From: CAYFIW01 sp964500645
Lineage (GTDB): Bacteria; Chloroflexota; Dehalococcoidia; Lucifugimonadales; UBA826
DNA length: 12,631 bases
Assembly (NCBI GenBank): GCA_964500645.1
Contig: CAZCOH010000048.1
Span: forward strand, 1 to 12,631
Direction: 5' to 3'
Shown: piece by piece, positions 5,914 to 12,631 of the stretch
Numbering within the stretch: the first letter of the stretch is position 1
Layout: each line of letters begins with the position of its first letter
The notes under the pieces: model-generated
Seen by the model: only the letters and a program-made list of their open reading frames with translations
Told to the model about the DNA's origin: nothing
The model's database searches: none
Position numbers and translations under genes: made by a program

Positions 5914-7488
5914 TTATGAATCAGACCTTTGTAATTTTTCCATTTCAGTAGCGAACCAAATTGCCATAGATCCACCCCGATCATCGTATCCATATTCTGC
6001 GGCCCTATATAGGTAAGATTCTCTACTTTCCTGAAATCCCGTGCCTGTGCATACGTCAACGAGTCCGGCATCATTAGAAATGCGTTTTTTAACGCCGTCC
6101 CAGGCTTTGTCTAATACGGGCCGTAACTCTTCCTTTAACCAGCCGCGTCTAATACCCCGAGCTAGAGCGTACCCAACCATACATGTTACTGACATTTCCT
6201 GATAAGTTCCGTCGAAATCCAATAGTTGAGTCCACATGCCAGTGGGTTGTTGTAAATCTTTGAGACCTTCCATCTGATTAGAGTGTATTTCAATCAGTTC
6301 GTTTTTTGCAGGATTATTCTCCGGGAGATAACTGATTCCTTCAGCATATGCTAAGGCTGCAAAACCATTTCCTCTTCCCCAGAAGAACGGGGCATTTCTA
6401 CTGTGCCAGAAAAGTCCATTTTCTTGCTGGACATTAGCCTCTAATAAGAAATCTGTATATGAATCAAGGTACCCACTATCACCGGTTAATTTGTATGCCC
6501 TGCCACACATTGCAGAGATAAAGAACATATCTTCACAACCAAATACAGGATCACAGGGTTTTGGGGCTGTTCCTCTTTCGACACGTTCGTAGGTGTTGGC
6601 TACTTTTAGAAGCAAGTCATTCCATTTGTTATCTCCAGTGGATTCTGCCAGTTCACCAGCCCAGCACATAGCGGCAAGATTTGGACCACTCCTGTCGTTA
6701 CCTTCATAGCCTTCATCAGTAGTTAGAAAGCTCACAAGTTTTGAAATATCATCATTTGGGTCTGGATAAGAGTCATCTAAACTTTTAAGCCTGAGTCTTC
6801 CGCTTACTGCAACTCCCTGTACATAATTTACAGGCTGATCAAGCTTATATCCGTATACAGCACCCAAAATTTTTGCAACTTCTATTGGGGATCTTTCGGA
6901 TCTTTTATTTAACTCAATTCGAGCTTCTGAATGTGATGTGTTTGAGCTAAATATATTATCCACAACTTCATTGATAGATTTTTCAACAGTATCTGTTGTG
7001 CATGAAATCCGTATTCCTGGTATTGATCCCGGCGTTTGGCCTTCACCACGTGATAGAGCTGAAAGAAAGGAGTCGTCGTTAGTCGATCCATCATATTTTG
7101 TAATTTGTGAGGTTGAAGCATCACACACCTCTATAACTAGATCAGGGGCCTCCATGGTAAGCCATCGCCACAGGTATCTTGCTTCGGGTGAGATATCGTC
7201 AAAAAAATATCCGTCTGTAGGAGGATACAAAGAATTAGAAATCGAGTCTCGTAGATTCTCAAGATCTGCCGCTATAAACTGACTGACGTCTGTTCTTTCA
7301 CATAGTACATTCACACTTTTCTCAAAGAGACCTGAATTATTTGAGGTACTTGAAATACCAGAAATCAAGGCAAGTCTAAGAGAACCTTCAGATAGATCAT
7401 CATGATAGTTGCCGTAAATTAGCCCTGAGAAAGTTTTTTCGGAGGATGTTACCCCGATTGGATAGTCAATCAATTCTTTTTTCGACAT
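5914..7488 (-). CDS. GH88/GH105-like glycoside hydrolase with an N-terminal M14-peptidase-like domain
   Basis: A 524-residue protein with two parts. Residues about 230-520 form an (alpha/alpha)6 barrel like unsaturated rhamnogalacturonyl/glucuronyl hydrolases: a GRL..LTxDEGY-type entry, CEDMFF with acidic D320 at the expected catalytic Asp position, FWGRGNGFAALAYAEG at 369-384, QEMSVTCMVGYALARGIRRGWL at 430-451, and GTGFQES near 482-488. Such enzymes remove the terminal 4,5-unsaturated uronate produced by polysaccharide lyases. Residues about 20-190 recall M14 carboxypeptidase/deacylase folds (ALISGISSTS; LYPPTDGYFF; SPEARYLWRWLTMEAPDLVIEV), but the HxxE and late His zinc ligands are not seen, so this part is probably non-catalytic. 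There is no signal peptide. The start is supported by CAGGAGA just upstream of the ATG. It lies 21 nt from larB and 5 nt from uppP. Confidence 0.78.
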   Translation of the reverse strand: MSKKELIDYPIGVTSSEKTFSGLIYGNYHDDLSEGSLRLALISGISSTSNNSGLFEKSVNVLCERTDVSQFIAADLENLRDSISNSLYPPTDGYFFDDISPEARYLWRWLTMEAPDLVIEVCDASTSQITKYDGSTNDDSFLSALSRGEGQTPGSIPGIRISCTTDTVEKSINEVVDNIFSSNTSHSEARIELNKRSERSPIEVAKILGAVYGYKLDQPVNYVQGVAVSGRLRLKSLDDSYPDPNDDISKLVSFLTTDEGYEGNDRSGPNLAAMCWAGELAESTGDNKWNDLLLKVANTYERVERGTAPKPCDPVFGCEDMFFISAMCGRAYKLTGDSGYLDSYTDFLLEANVQQENGLFWHSRNAPFFWGRGNGFAALAYAEGISYLPENNPAKNELIEIHSNQMEGLKDLQQPTGMWTQLLDFDGTYQEMSVTCMVGYALARGIRRGWLKEELRPVLDKAWDGVKKRISNDAGLVDVCTGTGFQESRESYLYRAAEYGYDDRGGSMAIWFATEMEKLQRSDS

Positions 7489-7509
7489 AGTTTCTCCTGG
7501 TTGATACCG

Positions 7510-8256
7510 TTATTTGGGTGTTGATGACAGTACTATGTTAGCTGCTAGATATCCTGCTCCGAATCCGTTATCTATATTTACGACACCGACACCAGGAGCA
7601 CAGCTATTAAGCATTGCTAACAATGCCGCAATACCACCGAAGCTAGCTCCATATCCGACACTAGTTGGGACGGCTATTATTGGCACGTCCACGAGGCCTC
7701 CTATCACTGATGCTAAGGCGCCTTCCATACCGGCCACAGCAACAATAACTTTAGCCTTGTGTAGATCATCCATTTTGTCGAACAGTCTGTGAATTCCTGC
7801 AACCCCCACATCAAATATGCGGTTTACGTCGCAGCCCATTATTTCAGCAGTTATGGATGCCTCTATGGCAACAGGTAAGTCTGAAGTGCCGGCGCACGCT
7901 CCTAATATTCCAGGTACTCCCGGACTATTGTCAGCATTGCTTAAGATAGTAATAATTTTTGAGGAATTATCGTAGTTGGCGTCAGGGTGAACTGATTGCA
8001 CTTCTCTATAAGCTTCTTCGCTTGCGCGTGTCACCAGCACCTTGCCGGATCTTGATAGTATTGCAGATGCAATACTGCAGATTTGTTGTGGTGTTTTACC
8101 CTCACCAAAAATGACCTCTGGGAAGCCTTGGCGAAGCTCACGGTGGTGATCCACTTTTGCAAAATCAAGATCTTCAAACGGTAGACCTTTCAATTCTGAA
8201 ATTCCAGAATCTATGTCTGTGGTACCTTTCTTAATGCTTTCGAGTAAAGCTCTCAA
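7510..8256 (-). CDS. larB: LarB, nickel-pincer cofactor biosynthesis carboxylase
   Basis: LarB carboxylates and hydrolyses nicotinic acid adenine dinucleotide to make pyridinium-3,5-biscarboxylate mononucleotide, the first step to the nickel-pincer cofactor of LarA-type racemases/epimerases. The 248-residue product has the LarB N-terminal motif DFAKVDHHRELRQGFPEVIFGEGKTP (31-56), then the PurE-like domain with GTSDLPVAIEA (123-133), FDVGVAGIHRL (148-158), AGMEGALASVIGGL (175-188), PTSVGYGASFGGIAALL (197-213), and NSCAPGVGVVNIDNGFGAGY with C219, equivalent to the cysteine that binds substrate in the Lactobacillus enzyme. The start is uncertain: TTG at 8256 has only a weak AGAG upstream, while a perfect AGGAG (8279-8283) is 7 nt before an in-frame ATA at 8269-8271. 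No larC, larE or larA is present in this window. Confidence 0.9.
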   Translation of the reverse strand: MRALLESIKKGTTDIDSGISELKGLPFEDLDFAKVDHHRELRQGFPEVIFGEGKTPQQICSIASAILSRSGKVLVTRASEEAYREVQSVHPDANYDNSSKIITILSNADNSPGVPGILGACAGTSDLPVAIEASITAEIMGCDVNRIFDVGVAGIHRLFDKMDDLHKAKVIVAVAGMEGALASVIGGLVDVPIIAVPTSVGYGASFGGIAALLAMLNSCAPGVGVVNIDNGFGAGYLAANIVLSSTPK

Positions 8257-8278
8257 ACGTTTCTCTTCTATTTTAAGT

Positions 8279-8283
8279 CTCCT
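8279..8283 (-). promoter_or_regulatory. Ribosome binding site of larB that points to an ATA start
   Basis: AGGAG lies 22 nt upstream of the TTG start but 7 nt from the ATA at 8269-8271, which is in frame and would add five residues (I/M-E-E-K-R). This suggests translation begins at a rare ATA codon, or that an ancestral ATG here has mutated. Confidence 0.45.
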
Positions 8284-8313
8284 GTTTTTAATGAATTATT
8301 GACTTGGCTCACC

Positions 8314-9180
8314 TTATGTTCGCACAAATTTGGATACTCTTTCTCCTCCACCTATCTCCGTTACGTATATAGATCCTTCAGAATCAACTGTTATACCATG
8401 CCCACTTATCAGTGTGCTCTTCCCTGGATGTTCGTCGATCTTCCATCGTGATACTAAGTCTCCATTAAGTGTCCAGATACTTACCCCGCCGTGTTCACCC
8501 TGTTCCACACAGTAGATTAGGTCGTCATGTATCCATATATCCCCAGGTTTTGAGACATTTGTCCATTCTTCGATAAATGTTCCGTCGTCTTGAAATAACT
8601 GTATTCTGTCATTTTCCCGGTCACATATTATTACTCTGCTGTGTTTATCTACCCATATATTATGCAGAAGGGAGAACTCACCGGGGCCTGTTCCTTGTTT
8701 TCCCCAGGAAAGTAGTAGGTCCCCATCTGGGCTGAATTTGTGGACTCTGTGACCTCCATATCCATCTGAAACAAATAATTCACCATTCGGTGCTATAGCT
8801 ATTCCTGAAGGCATATTGAAAGGCAACCCCTGGAATGAAGGGGAAGGAGCTAGTTTCTCTCCAAGTGTTCTTAATATACCTCCGCCGGGAGTATATTCAG
8901 AAGCGATATGAAAATCTCTATCTACCAGCCATACATTGTCGTTCGGAGCTATGTAAATTCCATGTGGATTTGCTGAGAACGTACCCTCCCCCCATGAGGA
9001 AATGAAATCACCTTCCTTAGTCCAAATAGTGACGGGATGACTTCCTCTACTGAAAATATAAATTTCATCATCAGAGTTCACCGCTCCATCTGAGGCAGCT
9101 CCAAATTGCCAGTATTTGGGCATATTTGGCCAACTTGGAACTCTTTCGTACCTGTAATTGTCGTTTCCTAGAATCGGCAT
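8314..9180 (-). CDS. NHL-repeat beta-propeller protein, peptidyl-alpha-amidating-lyase-like
   Basis: A 288-residue six-bladed-propeller protein. The NHL signature is clear in the blades: NPHGIYIAPNDNVWLVDRD (71-89), MPSGIAIAPNGELFVSDGYG (123-142), LLHNIWVDKHSRVIICDREN (171-190), and GHGITVDSEGSIYVTEIGG (260-278). The run DGYGGHRVHKFSPDGDLLLSWG followed by GTGPGEFSLLHN is the pattern of proteins often annotated as peptidyl-alpha-hydroxyglycine alpha-amidating lyase. In bacteria such proteins are usually of unknown function, so lyase activity should not be assumed. No signal peptide is seen (MPILGNDNYRYERVP). The ATG at 9180 has AGGA about 10 nt upstream. It is the first gene of the minus-strand run, 57 nt ahead of larB, and has a candidate promoter 49-77 nt upstream. 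Confidence 0.85.
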   Translation of the reverse strand: MPILGNDNYRYERVPSWPNMPKYWQFGAASDGAVNSDDEIYIFSRGSHPVTIWTKEGDFISSWGEGTFSANPHGIYIAPNDNVWLVDRDFHIASEYTPGGGILRTLGEKLAPSPSFQGLPFNMPSGIAIAPNGELFVSDGYGGHRVHKFSPDGDLLLSWGKQGTGPGEFSLLHNIWVDKHSRVIICDRENDRIQLFQDDGTFIEEWTNVSKPGDIWIHDDLIYCVEQGEHGGVSIWTLNGDLVSRWKIDEHPGKSTLISGHGITVDSEGSIYVTEIGGGERVSKFVRT

Positions 9181-9228
9181 TCTTCAATATCCTGCTATTT
9201 TAAGTCTGGTGAGTCGATTTTTGGCCGA

Positions 9229-9257
9229 ATTATATTCTTGTAACTCTAGTAATTAAA
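9229..9257 (-). promoter_or_regulatory. Candidate sigma-70-type promoter of the minus-strand operon
   Basis: On the minus strand a perfect TATAAT lies at 9229-9234, with TTTAAT (weak -35 match) at 9252-9257 and a 17-nt spacer. Transcription would begin about 40 nt before the ATG of the NHL gene. The -35 box is poor, so the call rests mostly on the -10 box and its position. Confidence 0.45.
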
Positions 9258-9373
9258 CTGGATTGTATATCGAACGAAAATAATTATCTTAACAATGACA
9301 TACGTGACATTACTTACCAGGCGATATTTTTAGAATAACAATATAAGATTTGTTATTTAGCCTTTCATCGCTT

Positions 9374-9403
9374 TACCCTTTATAGCGCACGATGTACCCT
9401 TTA
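9374..9403 (+). repeat. Direct repeat TACCCTTTA upstream of tRNA-Pro
   Basis: TACCCTTTA occurs at 9374-9382 and 9395-9403, each followed by GCG after two bases. The 21-nt offset is two helical turns, so two protein molecules could bind the same DNA face. It lies 20-50 nt before the tRNA and could be a regulatory site or a small tandem duplication. Confidence 0.4.
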
Positions 9404-9422
9404 ATGCGATCTTTGAAATGAA

Positions 9423-9497
9423 CGGGGTGTGGCGCAGCGGGAGCGCGCCTGTTTTGGGAACAGGAGGTCGTCGGTTCGATCCCGACCACCCCGACCA
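9423..9497 (+). tRNA. tRNA-Pro (anticodon UGG), CCA encoded
   Basis: A complete cloverleaf can be drawn. Acceptor CGGGGTG (9423-9429) pairs with CACCCCG (9487-9493); D stem GCGC/GCGC (9432-9435, 9443-9446); anticodon stem CCTGT/ACAGG (9448-9452, 9460-9464) with loop TTTGGGA and anticodon TGG at 9455-9457; T stem GTCGG/CCGAC (9470-9474, 9482-9486) with loop TTCGATC. The discriminator is A9494, followed by an encoded CCA (9495-9497). The UGG anticodon can read most or all proline codons. A TTTTT run just after the CCA (9501-9505) may help end transcription. Confidence 0.96.
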
Positions 9498-9597
9498 TCC
9501 TTTTTAGCTATGAAACTGCTAAATAATTGTCTCCAGTATATGACCTTTGAGGTCCGCTTAGAGCCTAATAAATATATCGCGATTTAGAGGGATGTCT

Positions 9598-11715
9598 ATG
9601 GCTGGAATAAAAACCAGTAAAAGACTGATGTTGGCAGCATTTTTGGTTTTAATGTGTTCAGTTTTGTCCTTAGTGGCAGTCTTGATTATAGATTGGAATC
9701 AGGTACAGCAACATGATGATCTGCAAGATTTAACCTATTCTTATTTTGACAATAAATTGCATCCTTTATTGTTTGATTTAGTGTCTTCGTATACTCACCC
9801 ACTTTCTACTACTTCAAAGACTCCTTACCCTTTATATGCAGAACTTATTCCGGTATCAATAAGCGTTGCTGACTCTCCACATGGGACTATTAAATTTATT
9901 AAGTCGTCAGGAGGGATTACAGGATTTAATGGTCAAGGATATTTAGAAGCATTAGTTCCATTTGACTTGATTCAACCGCTTACCCAAAGAGAATCAGTTT
10001 TGAGTATATCCTTGATACGATCCCCTGAAATTATGGAATCAGATGCAATCGGTGAGGTGTCTCGGTCACTGTTTTGGAATCAAGCAAACTATAAGGGTAG
10101 TTCAGTTAAGGTGGGGATTATAGACGGAGGGTTTTTAGGCGTTAGTGAATTGATGGGTATAGAACTTCCGGAAACTATTAACTCACGGTGCTATAGCTCA
10201 ATTTATGAATATACTGAAAACGTTATTTCAGACTGCGAAATAACAACGAATCATGGGACATCCGTTGCAGAAATCATATTTGACGTAGCTCCGGAGGCAT
10301 CCCTTTATGTATCCAATCCCGGTACGCCTGCGGCTATGCGTGATGCTGTTGAATGGATGGTTTCTAATGGAGTAGATGTAATCAACCATTCTATGGGTTG
10401 GTCTTGGGACGGGCCGGGAGACGGGACTTCACCTCGACTTGATAGCCCATTACGTTCTGTCGACTTTGCGGTGGAAAGTGGAATTGTGTGGGTTAATGGT
10501 GTTGGGAATGAAGCCAAGTCTACTTGGTTTGGAAATTTTTCTGATATCGATAACGATTCTCTACTTGATTTCAACGCTGGGTCGAACTCAAATTTTATCC
10601 AATTGAACAAACTGAAATCGACTACTTTGCAACTTCGTTGGGAGGATTCTTGGGACGCAGCGGAGTCGGATCTAAATATTTATCTCTATCCTTTTGGACA
10701 ATCAGTAAGTGAATCAGTAGCCTGGAGTACTTCTGTGCAATCGGGATTGAAAGGACAAATCCCTCTTGAAATTATCACGTATCAACCTGAGGAGTCTGGG
10801 AGGTTTAGTTTTTCAATAGAGGGTAAGTCTGGCCCTTTTCCTGGATGGGTACAAGTTCAAGCTTTCACAAGTGAAAATCTAGGAATATATTCTCAAGGGT
10901 TTTCAATTTCTAATCCTGCAGAAAGCAAAAATGAGGGGTTGATTTCTGTTGGGGCTGCTAATGTAAATTCATATTTTGACATAAACCCCAATAGTGGTCT
11001 GGGTCCCACAACGGATGGAAGAATAAAACCTGATTTGGTAGGCCCTGATGGATTGAATACTATATCTCGTGGTGTATGGTCGGGATCTAGCCAATCTTCT
11101 GCTTTCGTTACAGGGCTAATAGCCTTGGTTAGGGAACGATTTCCCGAATTTAGTCCAATTGATGTGTCAAAATATTTAAAAGCTGCAGCTGAGCCTAGGG
11201 GACATAATCCCAATAATACTTGGGGGCACGGCTTTGTTAGACTTCCCTTTTTGGAACCAGGCCCCCCGGTTGAATTGTCTGTAATATCAGAATCTGGGAG
11301 TTTCTATATATCCTGGTCTCATCCCACTTTCAATGGAGGAACTCCAATAACGGGATATTCCTTGATAGGCGATCTTTACGAGAAATCGATAACCGTTCCT
11401 CCCGAAGTCACATCTTCATCAATTGGGGCATTAGATGTTGGAAAAATTTACAAGATTGAGGTCTATTCGATTAATGAATATGGTAAAAGTCTACCAGCCG
11501 CTATATTTTTGGAAGAGCGGAAAGATGGGACAATAAAGTCGTCCGTTCATTTAATAGAAAGTCAGACGATTAAGGTGTTAGGACTTGGATTGCCGCCTGT
11601 CGGAGATAATTATTTAGCCAGACTAAGTAAGTGGATATTTTTTATGGGTGCGTCACTTATAATTGTGGGTGTTAACTTTATTTTATTGGGCGGCAGAAAA
11701 ACAGGTCTGGTCTAA
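9598..11715 (+). CDS. Membrane-anchored subtilisin-like (S8) serine protease with inserted domain and FN3 domain
   Basis: A 705-residue exported protease. An N-terminal hydrophobic segment (about 10-32) acts as signal or anchor. The S8 triad is present: D176 in VGIIDGG, H219 in TNHGTSVAEI, and S498 in GSSQSSAFVTG (a variant of GTSMAxPxxxG), with the oxyanion Asn N304 in GVGNEA. Between N304 and S498 lies an insert of about 130 residues that begins with a DIDNDS acidic motif (316-321, calcium-site-like) and has LQLRWEDSW and SDLNIYLYPF, which suggests a beta-sandwich. A fibronectin type III domain (about 554-632, with GGTPITGY) follows, then a C-terminal membrane segment (about 679-699) and a short RKTGLV tail. 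AGAGGG at 9586-9591 directly abuts the ATG at 9592 but is 6 nt from the one at 9598, so 9598 is preferred. It is alone on this strand and convergent with the RNase gene. Its target is unknown. Confidence 0.87.
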   Translation: MAGIKTSKRLMLAAFLVLMCSVLSLVAVLIIDWNQVQQHDDLQDLTYSYFDNKLHPLLFDLVSSYTHPLSTTSKTPYPLYAELIPVSISVADSPHGTIKFIKSSGGITGFNGQGYLEALVPFDLIQPLTQRESVLSISLIRSPEIMESDAIGEVSRSLFWNQANYKGSSVKVGIIDGGFLGVSELMGIELPETINSRCYSSIYEYTENVISDCEITTNHGTSVAEIIFDVAPEASLYVSNPGTPAAMRDAVEWMVSNGVDVINHSMGWSWDGPGDGTSPRLDSPLRSVDFAVESGIVWVNGVGNEAKSTWFGNFSDIDNDSLLDFNAGSNSNFIQLNKLKSTTLQLRWEDSWDAAESDLNIYLYPFGQSVSESVAWSTSVQSGLKGQIPLEIITYQPEESGRFSFSIEGKSGPFPGWVQVQAFTSENLGIYSQGFSISNPAESKNEGLISVGAANVNSYFDINPNSGLGPTTDGRIKPDLVGPDGLNTISRGVWSGSSQSSAFVTGLIALVRERFPEFSPIDVSKYLKAAAEPRGHNPNNTWGHGFVRLPFLEPGPPVELSVISESGSFYISWSHPTFNGGTPITGYSLIGDLYEKSITVPPEVTSSSIGALDVGKIYKIEVYSINEYGKSLPAAIFLEERKDGTIKSSVHLIESQTIKVLGLGLPPVGDNYLARLSKWIFFMGASLIIVGVNFILLGGRKTGLV

Positions 11716-11721
11716 TTAATC

Positions 11722-12631
11722 TCATCTACAATTATCGAAGGAGAATTGACCGGATCTATGCCATAGATCGATGCCTCTCAATCTGGCGATGAATTTTTGC
11801 CCAGGAGATACAGTCGAAGGGAGGGTACATCTAGACCGGTACGGGTAGTCCACTAGCTCGAATAAATTTCTATCTTCATCAGTGTTTTCTAATGCTATAG
11901 CTTGTAAGAGTGGTGGTTTAGTTCCTTCAAGGTAGGATTCTTTTAGATACTTCAGAAACCAATATCTATTTCTTGACGATTCGATAAGTTTGAGTTTTCT
12001 AACCTGAGACTCGCTGTAATTTACAGCGAGTCTCATTTCTTCATTGGAATATTTAGGTTGTCCAGTTCTTAAAAAATGTACTAGTTGTCTCTGCAATTTT
12101 AGATCTGAGTACCTCCTTATAGGAGAACTGGCTTGTGTGTATTTATTGAGTCCCAGTCCTGAATGAGTTTCTGGCCTCATTGATATTCTTGCCTTTTTTA
12201 GGTATCTGCTTGTTAAGTACCAAGTTAATGGATCTCCCACTATCCCATGAGCACGTTCGATTTGAGGTTGTTCTTGGGTTCGGTAAGACGCTGGAATTTG
12301 GTTTTTATAGCAGAATTCTGCTACATGATAGTTATAGAGGATCATCAGCTCAGCTATCATGTCTCTTGAAGTCGAATTAACGGCATATGTTTGCACTTCA
12401 ACTTTTCCATTCTCACTGGTTGAGATTTTCATTTCGTTTCTGTCAACAATTAGAGCTTTTTTTGCTAATCTTTTTTCCTTAGAAATGTTGGTAATAGTAG
12501 AGACTTTGTTTAGTATCCTTGATAAATCTCTATTGTTATGCTCATCTTCATCGTCTGTTAATGAGTGTATTTCTTTTGCATAAGAGAAATAAAAACATTT
12601 ATCTTTTGCTACAACATCTAAGGGTTGTCCG
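11722..12631 (-). CDS. RNase II/R-family exoribonuclease, partial (5' end outside window)
   Basis: The frame is open from the window edge to TGA at 11722-11724, giving about 302 C-terminal residues of an RNB-domain 3'-5' exoribonuclease involved in RNA turnover. The diagnostic segment is KYTQASSPIRRYSDLKLQRQL, the RNB motif with the RNA-binding/catalytic arginines, preceded by SRDMIAELMILYNYHVAEF and HSGLGLNKY. Upstream of the internal methionine at 12432 the frame continues without a stop (LAKKALIVDRNE before MKIS, as in related enzymes), so the ATG at 12432 is not the start. The catalytic Asp cluster lies beyond the window. The C-terminal ~60 residues may be a small degenerate S1-like barrel. 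It is convergent with the protease gene, with 6 nt between stops. Confidence 0.85.
   Translation of the reverse strand, partial: GQPLDVVAKDKCFYFSYAKEIHSLTDDEDEHNNRDLSRILNKVSTITNISKEKRLAKKALIVDRNEMKISTSENGKVEVQTYAVNSTSRDMIAELMILYNYHVAEFCYKNQIPASYRTQEQPQIERAHGIVGDPLTWYLTSRYLKKARISMRPETHSGLGLNKYTQASSPIRRYSDLKLQRQLVHFLRTGQPKYSNEEMRLAVNYSESQVRKLKLIESSRNRYWFLKYLKESYLEGTKPPLLQAIALENTDEDRNLFELVDYPYRSRCTLPSTVSPGQKFIARLRGIDLWHRSGQFSFDNCR

Larger units (their letters stand above)
9181..9422. other. AT-rich intergenic region between divergent NHL gene and tRNA
   Basis: About 240 nt without a recognisable gene. It separates the minus-strand operon from the plus-strand tRNA and must hold promoters for both. 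A TATAAT box on the minus strand and a pair of 9-nt direct repeats before the tRNA are listed separately; no other structure is evident. Confidence 0.7.

Noticed and set aside
11722..12432. RNase gene starting at the ATG at 12432
   Set aside because: The frame has no stop from 12432 to the window edge and the upstream translation (LAKKALIVDRNE) continues the RNB domain, so the ATG is an internal methionine.
1..12631. CRISPR arrays, insertion sequences, phage genes or att sites
   Set aside because: No regularly spaced repeats, transposase/integrase genes or terminal inverted repeats were seen; the tRNA-Pro has no visible duplicated 3' end in the window.

Overview
The window looks like chromosomal DNA from a free-living, fairly AT-rich bacterium. 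Shine-Dalgarno sites (AGGAGG, AAGGAG, AGGAG) precede most genes, operons are tight, the one tRNA has an encoded CCA, and both UppP and an RNB-family exoribonuclease are present. The mix of F420/flavin LLM oxidoreductase, NHL 'amidating lyase-like' propeller, arylsulfotransferase-like propeller, ThuA-like protein, LarB and GH88/105-like hydrolase resembles uncultured marine Chloroflexota (SAR202-type) genomes. That assignment is an inference from gene content, with no database search behind it.

Layout. (1) 1-134: leader that may be structured. (2) 135-2860, plus strand: a three-gene operon of two-domain rhodanese sulfurtransferase, ASST-like propeller and ThuA-like protein. (3) 2864-9180, minus strand: a seven-gene run, in transcription order NHL propeller (9180), LarB, GH88/105-like hydrolase, UppP, LLM oxidoreductase, PfkB sugar kinase and a small zinc-ribbon protein. 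Spacings run from 57 nt to a 4-nt ATGA overlap, and a candidate promoter lies at 9229-9257. (4) 9423-9497: tRNA-Pro(UGG). (5) 9598-11715, plus: membrane-anchored subtilisin-like protease with an inserted domain and a fibronectin type III domain. (6) 11722-12631, minus: C-terminal part of an RNase II/R-type enzyme, cut by the window edge.

Main finding. The rhodanese frame is interrupted by a UGA at 852-854, exactly where the catalytic cysteine belongs (TY-[UGA]-QGGIRAAHG). The same frame then continues for 41 sense codons of good rhodanese sequence to TAA at 978-980, giving the usual family length of about 281 residues. A perfect 7-bp hairpin with a GG-starting 3-nt loop lies 17 nt after the UGA, within the expected bacterial SECIS range. 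UGA ends the PfkB and RNase genes normally, so this is not a reassigned code. The best reading is a selenocysteine-containing sulfurtransferase, which conventional gene calling would truncate at 854.

How the genes may work together (inference). The plus-strand operon pairs a persulfide-type sulfurtransferase with a sulfotransferase-like propeller, suggesting handling of sulfur groups or sulfated organics. The minus-strand operon pairs a GH88/105-like hydrolase with a 2-keto-3-deoxygluconate-kinase-like enzyme, consistent with catabolism of unsaturated uronate or rhamnogalacturonan-type sugars. UppP, LarB and the LLM enzyme add cell-envelope and cofactor functions whose link to that pathway is unclear.
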